This document shows, piece by piece, positions 7,990-17,355 of a DNA stretch of 64,000 bases. The notes beneath the pieces were generated by a model that saw only the letters and a program-made list of their open reading frames with translations, searched no databases and was not told where the DNA came from. A program made the position numbers and the translations under genes. This DNA is from Sulfitobacter sp. DFL-14 (lineage in GTDB: Bacteria; Pseudomonadota; Alphaproteobacteria; Rhodobacterales; Rhodobacteraceae). The DNA is taken from contig NZ_QBFD01000046.1 of NCBI RefSeq assembly GCF_003335585.1, forward strand, positions 710,679 through 774,678, in the 5' to 3' direction. Within the stretch, counting starts at the first letter, position 1; the number at the start of each line of letters is the position of its first letter.

Positions 7990-8313
7990 GAAGTGCTGGC
8001 CTTCCGTGGTGCGGTCTCGGATTTCGCCTTGCCGTCCGATCCGCAGGGCACCTTTTAAAGCATGATGTGCCTCTCCCTTCTTCATGCCGATATTGGCGCG
8101 GCGTTGCATGTCTGTGTCGAGCAACCATTCGATGATAAACAACTTGCGCTCAACCCGCCCAATCTCTCGTAAGGCGAACGCCAGATCGTAATGCCTCGCG
8201 CGCGCCGCCAGTTTCTTGAGGAGGTGGCTGGGCTGCATTCGACCTGACACCATTATTGCGATACAGCGCAAAACGTCCGGCCAGTTCTCAACAATTTTTG
8301 CCTTCCGGATTTT
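7990..8313 (-). pseudogene. Tn3-family transposase, C-terminal fragment
   Basis: A roughly 108-codon stretch on the minus strand matches the end of Tn3-type transposases: NWPDVLRCIAIMVSG, then LAFALREIGRVERKLFIIEW, then MKKGEAHHALKGALRIGRQG and EIRDRTTEGQ. The N-terminal 800 or so residues are missing, and the frame runs into unrelated sequence on both sides. It is a dead remnant marking a past transposon insertion beside dodecin. Confidence 0.75.
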
Positions 8314-8356
8314 GCCCCCGGTCACCCCTTGCAGCTCTTTCGCGACAGAGCACGTC

Positions 8357-8521
8357 AGCCGCTTCACAGTGATCCTCAAGAACCCGAACAAGCGAACGAA
8401 ACCCGTGATGGGCAAGATCATGAAAGCTATCAAGGACCTTCCCCTAGTCGCCCGCAGATCAATCACATCTGATCGAGGCACTGACTTCGTGAGCTGGCCG
8501 CACCTGCAAGCCGAACTGGGC
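8357..8521 (+). pseudogene. IS30-family transposase fragment
   Basis: The plus strand encodes part of an IS30-type DDE domain: SRFTVILKNPNKRTKPV, then SITSDRGTDFVSWPHLQAEL. The DRGT(D/E)F box is the second catalytic Asp region. Both ends are cut, and it abuts the Tn3 fragment in opposite orientation, so the two insertions were nested or recombined. Confidence 0.7.
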
Positions 8522-8562
8522 AAAGCGCCCTACCCTCAACGGCAATAGGAGTCGCGGTTCAG

Positions 8563-8721
8563 GTATCGCTCACACTTGAGGAAAGCGAACGGAAACAACT
8601 TATGGAATTGTTAGGCAAGGTCACCTTGTCAGCCGAGGCCTATCTGAAAAGCCTGAAGGACACCGACCTCACCCCTGCCCTGTCCACACCTGAAGCGGCA
8701 AGTCTCTTTACAGACACCTGA
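8563..8721 (+). pseudogene. C-terminal gene remnant, possibly MarR-type
   Basis: An open frame without a start ends at TGA 8719-8721 and encodes an amphipathic helix (LEESERKQLMELLGKVTLSA) of the sort found in the dimerisation helix of MarR regulators. The match is weak and short. It follows directly on the IS30 fragment, so it may be what is left of a gene the element entered. Confidence 0.3.
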
Positions 8722-8892
8722 GACACCGCGCCACCAAGGCGATTGGGGTCAGGACCCATAAATCCTGACTCGGTTTCGGGAAAGTATGGGTTCTGTCTCT
8801 ACGCGCAAGGCAACGCAACTGAAATCCGCAACTTTGCGACACTAGCCCCCCCCGCTCAGCAGCAGACGCAGTTCTTGCTGCATCCGAGGGGA
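8722..8892. mobile_element. IS debris with imperfect terminal-type inverted repeat
   Basis: Contains arms AGGACCCATA (8751-8760) and TATGGGTTCT (8785-8794), which pair 9 of 10, and an IS6-type end at 8830-8844. No reading frame of interest is seen. It separates the stress region from the catabolic island. Confidence 0.4.
8830..8844 (+). mobile_element. IS6-type terminal sequence, left copy
   Basis: AACTTTGCGACACTA here is identical and in the same orientation as 63632-63646, where it sits just past the end of a recognisable IS6-family transposase remnant. Only the outermost end seems to survive here. Confidence 0.4.
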
Positions 8893-10263
8893 CTAGGCTG
8901 CGTTGGCCGCTGCGGTCAGCCCCTTGTCCAGGCCCACCTCGATCCGGTCGATATCAGCGCGCTCCACCACCAGACAGGGCGAGATGATGATGTTGTTGCC
9001 CGATGTGCGCAGCATGACGCCCGCATCATATGCCGCGTCAAACAGGGTTTGAACCGGCCCCTTGCCCAAGGGCGTTTTCCTGGCCCGGTCCGAAACCAGC
9101 TCCAGCGCGGCCATCAGCCCCTTGCCCCGGACATCACCGATGATCTCGTGCTTGTGCTGCAACCGCTCCAGCGCTGCGATCAGCTCTTTTCCCCGGGCTG
9201 CGGCATTGGCGACAACACCTTGGGACTGAACCGCCTCAAGCGTTGCCAGCGCGGCAGCCGCGCCGACGGGATGGCCCGAGTTGGTGTAACCGTGGCTGAG
9301 CGTTCCGTCGGGGCCCGAGGCGGTTTCGAACGCTTCTGCGACTTTTCCATTCACCAGCGTTGCCCCCATCGGGAAGAAACCATTGGTCAGCGCCTTCGCA
9401 GTGGTCATCATATCGGGCTGAACGCCCCAAAGCCGCGAGCCGCTTTCCGCGCCGGTTCGGCCAAAGCCGCAAATCACCTCGTCCGCGATCATCAGGATAC
9501 CGTTGCGCGTGCAGATGTCACGCATCAAGGGCATCAGCGTTTCATGCGGCACCAGAACCCCGCCGGACCCCAGCACAGGCTCCATGATAAAGGCGGCAAT
9601 CGTGTCGGCGCCGTAGAATGCGATGTCGGCCTCGAAACGCGCGGCGATACCCTGCGCGATCACGGCGGGATCATCGGTGCCGAATTCGTTCCGATAGGTG
9701 TAGGGCGCCGGCAGATGGTGACAGCCCGGCAGCATCGGTTCGTACTGGCGGCGGAATTTGTTCATCCCGTTGACCGATGCGCCGCCGAAATGGGTGCCGT
9801 GGTATCCGTATTTAAGCGAATAGAACCGCGTCCGCTCGGGTTGGCCGATGATGCGCTGGTACTGGCGTGCCAACCGCAGCGCCGTTTCGACAGAATCCGA
9901 CCCGCCCGAGGTGAAAAAGGCGCGTTCCATGCCTTCGGGCGCAAAAAATTCGCGCAGGGCAATCGACAGTTCGATCACGCGGTCATTGGTTGTGCCGCGA
10001 AAGGTGTTGTAGAAAGCCATACGCTCGATCTGGTCGGTCATCGCCTTTTTGACCGTGGGGGCCGAATGGCCAAGGCTGACGTTCCACAGCCCGCCAACCG
10101 CATCCAGCAGCCGGTGACCGTCAATATCAATTACCTCGACACCTTCGGCACCGGTGACAATGCGCGGCGGGTTCTTTTGCATGTCGCCGGGGTGGGACAT
10201 GGGATGCCAGCCATAGCGGGCGTTGTTGGCTTTGATGAAATTGGAATCTTTGGGCATGTTCAT
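8893..10263 (-). CDS. Class III omega-aminotransferase
   Basis: 456-aa fold-type I PLP enzyme of the omega-amino acid:pyruvate transaminase group. It shows FFTSGGSDSVETALRLARQY (cofactor phosphate site), YHGTHFGGASV, IADEVICGFGRTG (Asp for the pyridine nitrogen) and TTAKALTNG with the Schiff-base Lys. The start has AAAGGATAG upstream. It is the last gene of a minus-strand series from tctC and lies 54 bases after the kinase gene. Members of this group deaminate primary amines such as beta-alanine, putrescine, taurine or arylethylamines; the exact substrate is not readable. Given the hpa genes under matching operators, an arylethylamine:pyruvate role is plausible. Confidence 0.85.
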   Translation of the reverse strand: MNMPKDSNFIKANNARYGWHPMSHPGDMQKNPPRIVTGAEGVEVIDIDGHRLLDAVGGLWNVSLGHSAPTVKKAMTDQIERMAFYNTFRGTTNDRVIELSIALREFFAPEGMERAFFTSGGSDSVETALRLARQYQRIIGQPERTRFYSLKYGYHGTHFGGASVNGMNKFRRQYEPMLPGCHHLPAPYTYRNEFGTDDPAVIAQGIAARFEADIAFYGADTIAAFIMEPVLGSGGVLVPHETLMPLMRDICTRNGILMIADEVICGFGRTGAESGSRLWGVQPDMMTTAKALTNGFFPMGATLVNGKVAEAFETASGPDGTLSHGYTNSGHPVGAAAALATLEAVQSQGVVANAAARGKELIAALERLQHKHEIIGDVRGKGLMAALELVSDRARKTPLGKGPVQTLFDAAYDAGVMLRTSGNNIIISPCLVVERADIDRIEVGLDKGLTAAANAA

Positions 10264-10317
10264 TGTCTATCCTTTCGAAGGTCAAAAACGTGCATCACGC
10301 GGTGCCGTCAGGAGTGT

Positions 10318-11250
10318 CTACGCGAGATAATTTTGTGCAAGTTGCCGCGTCAGGGCCGCATAGCGCGCGCAGCGCTCTGGCGCGCCGTCTACGTCCATGC
10401 GTGTGATGATCCAGCCGACATAGGTGGCCGCGCGCAGCACCAGAAACAGGTCCAGGGTGGTCAGGTCGATTGCGCGCACCGACAGATAGCCATCAATCAA
10501 TGCTGCACGCAGGTCGGCATAGTCGGGTTCCCGCATGTTCTTCAGCAGCGTGGTGGCGATGTCGAACTGCCGATAGCCGTAGCCGCCATCGTCGAAATCA
10601 ATCAACTGAATCCGCGCGCCGTCGATCATCAGGTTTTCGCGCACCAGGTCCGCATGGATCAGTCCAAAATCAAGACTGGCCGACTGGCTGGCCAGATCGG
10701 CATCGGCCTGCGTGCGCAAACGGGTGAACAGCGCGCGATCATCCTGTGACAGCGCTGGATTGTCCCAGAAGCGGCCCCAGACCGGAGCGTCACCCACAAG
10801 CCCGTCACGGTCCCAGTGGCAGCGGGTAAAGTCGGGCGGCGGCGTCCAGGCGTCGCTGACCTGATGCAGCCGCGCCATTTCGCGCCCGATGCCATGAAAC
10901 AGACCGGTGCGGTCGGCCACATCCAGCGGCTGTGTTGTCGCCCCGACCGGCCGGCCCGCCATCCAGCCCAGCACGTCAACCTGAACGCCGTCGACCACAT
11001 GCAGAAAGCTGCCGTCGATTGCGCGGACAGGTTCGGGCACATGCAGCCCCCCGGCCGCCACCGCCGCCATCCATTGCAATTCCGAGCGCAGCTCGGCGTC
11101 GCTGCGATAATCGACCCTGTGCAGGCGCACGGCCACGGGCCCTGTGCGGCTTTCGACGCGAAAGACCTGATTTTCGCGCGCCGCAATCAGCTGCCAATCG
11201 GCGCCGTCAAGCCCCCACAACCCCAGCGCCTTTTCGACGATGGCGCTCAT
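10318..11250 (-). CDS. APH-fold small-molecule kinase
   Basis: 310-aa protein kinase-like phosphotransferase. The catalytic loop is HADLVRENLM (His199, Asp201, Asn206) and the metal-binding segment is IDFDDGGYG (Asp218), as in aminoglycoside phosphotransferase, homoserine and hydroxylysine kinases. Its ATG overlaps the stop of the PLP-enzyme gene by 4 bases. That partner resembles phospho-lyases that need an O-phosphorylated amino alcohol, so this kinase probably phosphorylates the hydroxyl of the same amine. Vertebrates use this very pair (hydroxylysine kinase AGPHD1 with AGXT2L2). A true drug-resistance role is unlikely. Confidence 0.75.
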   Translation of the reverse strand: MSAIVEKALGLWGLDGADWQLIAARENQVFRVESRTGPVAVRLHRVDYRSDAELRSELQWMAAVAAGGLHVPEPVRAIDGSFLHVVDGVQVDVLGWMAGRPVGATTQPLDVADRTGLFHGIGREMARLHQVSDAWTPPPDFTRCHWDRDGLVGDAPVWGRFWDNPALSQDDRALFTRLRTQADADLASQSASLDFGLIHADLVRENLMIDGARIQLIDFDDGGYGYRQFDIATTLLKNMREPDYADLRAALIDGYLSVRAIDLTTLDLFLVLRAATYVGWIITRMDVDGAPERCARYAALTRQLAQNYLA

Positions 11251-12536
11251 ACCGTCACCGGCGTTTGGGCCAGAACCTCGTCCAGCGTGTCAAATAACAG
11301 GTCTGCATTCTCGATTGAAAACGGCATGGGCGGGCGGATTTTCAGCGTGTTCTTGTGACGGCCAAGCTTGGAATGGATGATCCCGCGATGGCGCATCGCG
11401 TTGATGACGCGGTCGGTAAATTCGGTGGCGGGTTCCTTGCTTTCACGGTCAAGAACCATTTCGGCCCCGAAGATCAGGCCAGAGCCGCGCACGTCGCCGA
11501 TAACCTCGTATTTTCCTTTCAGCGCAGTCAGCCGTTTGCGGGCGTGGTCGCCGACGGTTTTGGCATTGGCCACCAGCTGCTTGTCTTCGATCTCTTGCAG
11601 AACCGCCATCGCGGCGGCGCAAGACACAGGGTTGCCGCCAAAGGTGTTGAAATAGCGGTATCCGCCCCGGAAGGCTGCCAGTATCTCGGGGCGGGTCACG
11701 ACGCCGCCGACGGGGTGCCCGTTGGCCATCGGCTTGCCCAGGGTCATCACATCGGGGACAACGCCCATCTTTTGATGCGCCCACATATGGGTGCCGGTGC
11801 GGCCAAAGCCCGATTGCACCTCGTCGCAGATCAGCAACCCGCCGGCCTTGCGCACAACCTCGGCGGCCGGTTTCAGCCAGCCATCTACGTTGTCGGGAAA
11901 CCCTTCGTTCAGGAAATACGGGCAGATCAGAAGCGCGGCAAAGCCGACGCCGGATTTTTCGTGTTCCGCGATCTGTTCGGCTACGGCATCGGCAAACAGC
12001 GTGCCATCGGGGTCGGGCGCACGATAGCTGTCGGGCGCTTCGACGAACCGAAAATACTGTTCCAGCCCAAATCCGACTGTGGGCGGGTTGCTTTTGCTCA
12101 GTTGGCTGACCAGCGAGGTGTTGCCGTGATAGGTGGCGTCGGTGGCGATAATGCCCCGTTTGCCGGTCATGGCCTCGGCCATGCGCAGCGCGATGTCGTT
12201 CGCTTCAGAGCCTGTGCAGGTCAGAATGGCGGTGTCCAGCCCGTCGCCCATGGTTCCGGTCAGCTTTTCGACATAGTCAAGAATACCGTCATGCAGATAA
12301 CGTGTGTGGGTGTTCAACGTGCCGGCCTGCTGGCAGATTGCTTCGACCACACGCGGATTGCAGTGCCCGACATGCGGTACGTTGTTATAGCAATCCAGAT
12401 ACTTCCGCCCGTCTGCATCCCACAGCCAGACACCTTCGCCTCTCACAATATGGACGGGATCGTCATAAAAGGTCGAGACGCCGGGGCCCAAAAGGCGTTT
12501 GCGGGCTTCCATCAGTTCGGGAACGGTGCGTGTCAT
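11247..12536 (-). CDS. Class III PLP enzyme of the amino-alcohol phosphate phospho-lyase type
   Basis: 429-aa protein. The sequence [20 protein letters not shown], then [31 protein letters not shown] and the C-terminal [14 protein letters not shown] follow the AGXT2L1/AGXT2L2 family (ethanolamine-phosphate and 5-phosphohydroxylysine phospho-lyases) more closely than ordinary transaminases. Those enzymes remove phosphate and ammonia together and leave an aldehyde. The start is the ATG after GCAGGAGACAAG. It overlaps the APH-fold kinase and follows an aldehyde dehydrogenase gene, which gives a complete kinase, lyase, oxidation series. The substrate is inferred, not shown. Confidence 0.75.
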   Translation of the reverse strand: MTRTVPELMEARKRLLGPGVSTFYDDPVHIVRGEGVWLWDADGRKYLDCYNNVPHVGHCNPRVVEAICQQAGTLNTHTRYLHDGILDYVEKLTGTMGDGLDTAILTCTGSEANDIALRMAEAMTGKRGIIATDATYHGNTSLVSQLSKSNPPTVGFGLEQYFRFVEAPDSYRAPDPDGTLFADAVAEQIAEHEKSGVGFAALLICPYFLNEGFPDNVDGWLKPAAEVVRKAGGLLICDEVQSGFGRTGTHMWAHQKMGVVPDVMTLGKPMANGHPVGGVVTRPEILAAFRGGYRYFNTFGGNPVSCAAAMAVLQEIEDKQLVANAKTVGDHARKRLTALKGKYEVIGDVRGSGLIFGAEMVLDRESKEPATEFTDRVINAMRHRGIIHSKLGRHKNTLKIRPPMPFSIENADLLFDTLDEVLAQTPVTV

Positions 12537-12629
12537 CTTGTCTCCTGCGGTAATCAAAATTGCCTCCCCTGCCATGACAGAACGCTGCCCCACCTACAAA
12601 GGGGCCAAAGACGCCAAAACCACCTGCCT

Positions 12630-14111
12630 TTACAGTTTGAACCAGGCGGTTTTGAGATCGAGATACTTGTCAAAAGCGTGCAAGGACTTGTCGTGCCCGT
12701 TGCCCGACTGTTTGACCCCGCCCAGCGGCACGGTCAGGTCAGACCCGCCATAGGTGTTCACATGCACAATCCCCGCCCGAATGCGGCGCACCATGCGATG
12801 GGCGCGGCTTAGGTCGGCGGTCCAGACGGCAGCGGCAAGGCCAAAGTCGGTGCCATTGGCCAGTGCAACCGCCTCGTCCTCGGTGTCAAAGGGCATGACT
12901 GCCAGAACGGGGCCAAAAACCTCTTCCTGCGCCAGACGGTCCTGGGGGGAAACGCCAGTCACGATGGTGGGCTCCATGAAATAGCCGCCGGTCTCTTCCA
13001 ATATGCGGTTCCCGCCCATGATCTCTCTGCCAGCCGCCCGCGCCTCTTCGACAAAGCCCAGGTTTTGTTCCAGCTGGCGCAGCGAGTTCACCGCGCCCGC
13101 TGCGGTTGCAACGTCCAGCGGATCGCCCACCTTCATCGTGCGGGCATGGGCTGCCAGTTTTTCGACAAAGACATCGTGAACCGCGCGTTCGACCAACAGC
13201 CGCGAGCCTGCGACGCAAACCTGCCCTGAATTGCGGAAGATGCCGTTTGCCGAGACTTTTGCCGCTTCGTCAAGGTCAGCCGTGTCTGCAAAGACGATGT
13301 TCGGAGACTTGCCGCCAAGTTCAAGATAGACCCGTTTGAGGTTGGAACGCGCCGAGGCTTCCAGCAAACGCCGGCCTGTCGGTCCCGATCCGGTGAACAC
13401 CAGCACATCCACTTCCATCGACTCTGCGATGGCAGCGCCGATCACGGCGCCCTCTCCGGTGACGACGTTCAGCACGCCCGCAGGCATTCCCGCCTCTAAC
13501 GCCAGCTCGGCCAGACGCAGCAGCGTCAACGAGGCTGTTTCCGCCGGTTTCAGGACCACGGTGCAGCCCGCGGCCAACGCAGGGCCCAGCTTCCACGCCC
13601 CGATCATCAGCGGAAAGTTCCAAGGCACGATGGCCCCGACCACACCCACCGGTTCGCGGTGCACAAGGCCCAGATTGCCGTGACCGGTTGGTGCGATCTC
13701 GCCATAAAGCTTGTCGATGGCCTCGGCATAATAGCGGATCGTCGCAGCGGCCGAGAGCGGCTCGGCCTTTACAGCCATGCCGATTTCAGTGCCGTTGTCG
13801 CGCACCCCAAGCACCGCCAGCTCCAGCGCGTTTTCTTCGATCAGCGCGGCCCACCGCAGCATCACGGCCTTGCGCTCGGCAGGGGCGCGATCAGACCAGC
13901 GCCCGTCATCAAAGGCGGTGCGCGCCGCTGCAACGGCGGCCTCCGCATCGGCTTTGGTGCCTTTCGGCACCGTGGTCAGCACACGCCCGTCCAGTGGCGA
14001 GACAACCTGCATCGTCGCCCCGTCAGAGGCGGCGCTGCGTGCGCCGTCTATGATGTGAAAGGCCGGCGCGACAGGTTGGGCGCGCAATTCATTGATCCGG
14101 TCAAGGTCCAT
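12630..14111 (-). CDS. NAD(P)-dependent aldehyde dehydrogenase
   Basis: About 493 aa of the PuuC/ALDH superfamily: VPWNFPLMIGAWKLGPALAA (Asn), GSGPTGRRL, LELGGKSPNIVF (general-base Glu) and NSGQVCVAGSRLLV with the nucleophilic Cys near residue 300. An ATG three codons upstream directly abuts the AAGG sequence and cannot use it; the chosen ATG lies 9 bases after that AAGG. It sits between the transporter genes and the phospho-lyase/kinase pair, so it probably oxidises the aldehyde that the pair (or the transaminase) releases. Confidence 0.88.
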   Translation of the reverse strand: MDLDRINELRAQPVAPAFHIIDGARSAASDGATMQVVSPLDGRVLTTVPKGTKADAEAAVAAARTAFDDGRWSDRAPAERKAVMLRWAALIEENALELAVLGVRDNGTEIGMAVKAEPLSAAATIRYYAEAIDKLYGEIAPTGHGNLGLVHREPVGVVGAIVPWNFPLMIGAWKLGPALAAGCTVVLKPAETASLTLLRLAELALEAGMPAGVLNVVTGEGAVIGAAIAESMEVDVLVFTGSGPTGRRLLEASARSNLKRVYLELGGKSPNIVFADTADLDEAAKVSANGIFRNSGQVCVAGSRLLVERAVHDVFVEKLAAHARTMKVGDPLDVATAAGAVNSLRQLEQNLGFVEEARAAGREIMGGNRILEETGGYFMEPTIVTGVSPQDRLAQEEVFGPVLAVMPFDTEDEAVALANGTDFGLAAAVWTADLSRAHRMVRRIRAGIVHVNTYGGSDLTVPLGGVKQSGNGHDKSLHAFDKYLDLKTAWFKL

Positions 14112-14123
14112 CTTTGCCATCCT

Positions 14124-15635
14124 TCAGTTGCCGGTTTCAGAATGCAGTTCGTCAACCTTTTTGCCCTGATGGGCCTTCCACATCGTCCAGCAATGCAACA
14201 GAACCGCGATGACGATCATCGAGAACAGGATGAAGGCAATCGGCCGGTCGATGAAATCCCACGGCGTCTTGACCCGTGCCATCGCCGTGCGCAGCTTGTC
14301 CTCCATCAGGCCCCCAAGAACGATGCCCAGGATCACCGGCGAGGTCGGGTAATCCAGCCGTTTCAGGATCATTCCGAAGACCCCGAAACCAGAGGCCACA
14401 AATACATCGGTCAGCGAGTTGCGCAGCGAATAGACGCCAATCAGGCTAAAGGTCAGGATCATCATGCCCAGGAACCGGTTCGGGATCAGCATGACCTTCA
14501 TCAGCGTGTCGGTTGCGAAGAACAGAAAGAAAACAACCAGCACGTTCAAAATGATCAGACACATATACAGCGCCAGAACAAAATCCATCTGTTCCGCAAA
14601 CAGCGCAGGCCCGGGGATCACGTTATGCACATAGAACACTGCCAGCATCATCGCGGTCAGCTCCTCGCCGGGAATGCCAAGCGCCAACAGCGGCACCATC
14701 GCCGCTGCCGGAACCGAATTGTTGGCCACTTCCGAGGCAATCAGCCCCTCGGGGTTGCCCTTTCCGAACAGCTCGGGGGTTTTCGAGGTGCTTTGGGCAT
14801 AGGAATAGGACATGAACTGCGACATGAACTCGCCCACGCCTGGGATCATGCCGCAGAACACGCCAAACGACGATCCGACCACCGCAATGCGGCGGAAAAT
14901 CCAAAGCTCTCCCATTACTTTGAAAAAGCCCTTTTTGCCGACATGCGGCATGGGAAAGCTTTTGTCTTTGTCCAGGAACAGGACCAACGCCTGACTGATC
15001 GCGAAAATCCCCAGTACCACCACGATCAGATCGATGCCGTTTTGCAGCCAGCCCTGCCCGAAGGTATAGCGCTGGGTATAGCCTTTGCCTTCCAGCCCGA
15101 CGGTCTGAAGGAAAATGCCGAAAAACGCCAGCATCGCAGCCGCCAGAACCTGCCCCCGGTGGGTCAGAACGACCAGTACGATGCCAAGCAGCGCCGCCAG
15201 AAAGATCTCGCGAGAGCCGAACATCGGCGCAATCTTGGCCAGAACGGGCGCAAAAAGCATCAGGCAGACAATCGAGAAGATACCGCCAAAGAACGACGCC
15301 GAATAGGCCAGCCCAAGCGCGCGGCGCGCTTCGCCGCGCTGGGTCATCGGGAAACCGTCATAGGTGGTCAGCGCATTGACCGGCGTTCCCGGCGTGTTCA
15401 CCAGAATGGCGGGAATAGCTCCGCCGAACATCGACGATCCGTAAATGCCAAGCAGCGAGGTCAGACCGACAATCGGTTCAAGCATAAAGGTAGCAGGCAG
15501 CATGATCGCGATGGCAACGGCTGCACCGACACCGGGCAGCGCACCAACCAGCACACCACCAAGCGAGCCCAGAACAAGGGCAGCGATAACGTCCCAGCGG
15601 GCAATAATGTCAAAGCTGGAGAGTAGGAGGTCCAT
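14124..15635 (-). CDS. tctA: Tripartite tricarboxylate transporter, large membrane subunit TctA
   Basis: 503-aa protein with about 11-12 hydrophobic segments and the TctA hallmark near residues 20-45 (LGSLGGVLVGALPGVGAAVA), plus a second Gly/Pro-rich repeat (FCGMIPGVGEFMSQFMSY) and the segment IPAILVNTPGTPVNALTTYDG. The start ATG has GAGGAACGCAAC upstream. The aldehyde dehydrogenase gene follows at once, so transporter and enzymes are one transcript. TTT systems import carboxylates and other small anions with a periplasmic binding protein; the substrate cannot be read here. Confidence 0.92.
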   Translation of the reverse strand: MDLLLSSFDIIARWDVIAALVLGSLGGVLVGALPGVGAAVAIAIMLPATFMLEPIVGLTSLLGIYGSSMFGGAIPAILVNTPGTPVNALTTYDGFPMTQRGEARRALGLAYSASFFGGIFSIVCLMLFAPVLAKIAPMFGSREIFLAALLGIVLVVLTHRGQVLAAAMLAFFGIFLQTVGLEGKGYTQRYTFGQGWLQNGIDLIVVVLGIFAISQALVLFLDKDKSFPMPHVGKKGFFKVMGELWIFRRIAVVGSSFGVFCGMIPGVGEFMSQFMSYSYAQSTSKTPELFGKGNPEGLIASEVANNSVPAAAMVPLLALGIPGEELTAMMLAVFYVHNVIPGPALFAEQMDFVLALYMCLIILNVLVVFFLFFATDTLMKVMLIPNRFLGMMILTFSLIGVYSLRNSLTDVFVASGFGVFGMILKRLDYPTSPVILGIVLGGLMEDKLRTAMARVKTPWDFIDRPIAFILFSMIVIAVLLHCWTMWKAHQGKKVDELHSETGN

Positions 15636-15645
15636 GTTGCGTTCC

Positions 15646-16185
15646 TCAGAAGTAGCGGATGAGAATATAGCGCAAGCCGCTTGGCGCCAGATCATACAGG
15701 GCGCCACCGGGCATCTTGACGTTAAAGGCGGTCTTGAAGGTCAACACCACAAACAGTGCGAACCCGAATGCTGACAACAAGGCCATCCTGGAACGATAAC
15801 CAAGGCGCAGTGTCAGCAGGACGCAAAACAGGATCGTGGAGGGCAGATAGCCAACGAAGGGAATGCAAACGACGTAAACAACATACCAGCTGATGTATTC
15901 CAGCGCGCGCAGCCATACCGCCGCCTCTTGCCAGCGACCGGGCGTGCGCGCAATGCTGCGTGTGCGCAGCCACAGAATGAAACCAAACAGGGCCATGCCC
16001 GACAGCGAAATTGCCGGCCAAAGGCGCGGTTGCGCGGCAAGGTTGGCGCGTGGCAGCCATGATGTTTGCCAGCCCATCATCGCCAACAATGCCGCGGCGA
16101 ACATCAGGAACGCGGCACAAAACAGCAGCTCGCCGGGCTTGCGTCCCAGCGGGAAAACATGCGGTTCGTCGTCTTTTTGGGTCAA
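15646..16185 (-). CDS. tctB: Tripartite tricarboxylate transporter, small membrane subunit TctB
   Basis: 179-aa protein with four hydrophobic segments and the family's weakly conserved pattern (RLWPAISLSGMALFGFILW, then a C-terminal membrane pair). The start is probably TTG, with GAGGG 7 bases upstream. An ATG at 16192 is in another frame. It lies 10 bases before tctA and 93 bases after tctC, with a strong hairpin in that gap. Confidence 0.82.
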   Translation of the reverse strand: MTQKDDEPHVFPLGRKPGELLFCAAFLMFAAALLAMMGWQTSWLPRANLAAQPRLWPAISLSGMALFGFILWLRTRSIARTPGRWQEAAVWLRALEYISWYVVYVVCIPFVGYLPSTILFCVLLTLRLGYRSRMALLSAFGFALFVVLTFKTAFNVKMPGGALYDLAPSGLRYILIRYF

Positions 16186-16250
16186 AATCCATCCCTCACG
16201 TTTATCGCGGTTCGCGCCGCTGCGGGCACGAAGCCGAGCCGAATGTGAAG

Positions 16251-16272
16251 CGGGCCCGCGATTGCGGGCCCG
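16251..16272. terminator. Stem-loop between tctC and tctB
   Basis: CGGGCCCGC / GCGGGCCCG, a perfect 9-bp stem with a 4-base loop, just after the tctC stop on the minus strand. With no T-run it probably acts as a partial terminator or mRNA stabiliser that keeps the binding-protein level above that of the membrane subunits. Confidence 0.5.
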
Positions 16273-16278
16273 ACCAAC

Positions 16279-17214
16279 TTACTCTGCGATCATCTCGTTG
16301 ATCGTGTTGGTGACAGCGATGTCTTTCTCGATCCGCTTGGTGGCGTCGTCGGCGTCCATCCAGTAGATCAGCGCGCCGGTCTCTTTCGACAGGTTTTGCG
16401 CACGCTCGGATGCCATTGTCTTGCGCGCGACGGCAATGATCTTTTCACGCACATCGGCGGGGGTGTCTTTCAGGACAAACAGACCGTTCCACAGCGAAAT
16501 GTCGAGCTCTGGTGCAATGGAACCCAGCGTCGGTGCGTCGGGTGCGATGGCAATCGGCGCTTCGGTCACGCTGGCCAGGATCTTGACGCTGTCCAGGCAG
16601 GGCAGGATTTGCTGGATCGTGGTGTTGATCACATCAAAATCGCCCGAAGCCAGCGAGTTACAGTCCAGAGCGTCAGCAGACGCTTCTGCACCCCATTCGA
16701 AACCCATCTCTTTCGCGGCAGCGAAAGTGGCCTGCGTGGGCAGCACGAACGAACCGAAATGCCCCAGAACAACACTGTTGTCCTGCGCATATGCCGCCAG
16801 CTCTTCCATCGACGAATACGGCGCATCGGCTGATGTGGCGATCACGAAAGGATAGGTCAGGAATATGCCCAGCGGCTCGAACGGGTTCGGGTCAAGTGCC
16901 GGAATACCAAGCTGCGGACCAACCACGGGAATGTCCACAACGAAGGAACCGATGGTATAGCCATCGGGCGCAGCGCTGGTCATCTGGACGGCCCCAGGGA
17001 ACGGGCCACTGTCCGAGGGGCGGTTGATGACAGCAGCGGCGACCCCATACTCTTCCTGGAAATCTTCGGCAATCATCCGCGTCAGGACATCTTCCAAATC
17101 ACCCGGTGGGAATGGAATGATGAAGTTGACGGGTTTTTCGGGGTATTCGGCAAGTGCGACGGCCGGAGCGGCGGCAAGCGCAAGAGCGCAGGCGGTGCGA
17201 AAGAATATGGACAA
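16279..17214 (-). CDS. tctC: Tripartite tricarboxylate transporter substrate-binding protein TctC
   Basis: 311-aa Bug/TctC-type periplasmic protein with a clear signal peptide (LSIFFRTACALALAAAPAVA, cleavage after ALA) and the family motif PVNFIIPFPPGD near residue 30; the usual last Gly is Asp here. TTG is the likely start, because GGGAGG lies 5 bases upstream; longer reads have no ribosome-binding site. It is the first gene of the minus-strand catabolic operon. The 57-base stretch before it holds the first of two HpaR-like palindromes. Confidence 0.88.
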   Translation of the reverse strand: MSIFFRTACALALAAAPAVALAEYPEKPVNFIIPFPPGDLEDVLTRMIAEDFQEEYGVAAAVINRPSDSGPFPGAVQMTSAAPDGYTIGSFVVDIPVVGPQLGIPALDPNPFEPLGIFLTYPFVIATSADAPYSSMEELAAYAQDNSVVLGHFGSFVLPTQATFAAAKEMGFEWGAEASADALDCNSLASGDFDVINTTIQQILPCLDSVKILASVTEAPIAIAPDAPTLGSIAPELDISLWNGLFVLKDTPADVREKIIAVARKTMASERAQNLSKETGALIYWMDADDATKRIEKDIAVTNTINEMIAE

Positions 17215-17270
17215 AGTAACCTCCCAGTATCGTTGGTTCAGTTCATTTAAGCGAATCGTTGTCCGCACAG

Positions 17271-17282
17271 TTAACTTGTTAA
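17271..17282. promoter_or_regulatory. HpaR-like operator 1 (TTAAC-TT-GTTAA)
   Basis: Perfect inverted repeat TTAAC/GTTAA with a 2-base centre, in the divergent region between tctC and the MarR gene. The same layout recurs at 19463-19474 and 19497-19508 before the hpa genes. Size and symmetry fit a MarR-family dimer. Confidence 0.6.
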
Positions 17283-17304
17283 ACTTAATGGCGCTTGTCA
17301 ATTG

Positions 17305-17316
17305 TTAACTCGTGAA
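17305..17316. promoter_or_regulatory. HpaR-like operator 2 (TTAAC-TC-GTGAA)
   Basis: Matches operator 1 in 9 of 10 arm bases. Its centre is 34 bases from that of operator 1, exactly the centre distance of the two palindromes in the hpaF promoter. Confidence 0.5.
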
Positions 17317-17355
17317 GCACATTGGCTGGGCACCGGCGGCGACAGGAGAAATTTT

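Noticed and set aside
8743-10749. A 668-codon open frame on the plus strand
   Set aside because: It is antisense to the omega-transaminase and kinase genes, lacks domain patterns and reflects the high GC content.
10318-11250. Aminoglycoside-resistance phosphotransferase
   Set aside because: The APH fold alone suggests it, but the gene overlaps a phospho-lyase gene in a catabolic operon.
13659-15626. A 655-codon plus-strand frame, rich in His, Gln and Arg
   Set aside because: Antisense to tctA and the aldehyde dehydrogenase; composition is that of a shadow frame.
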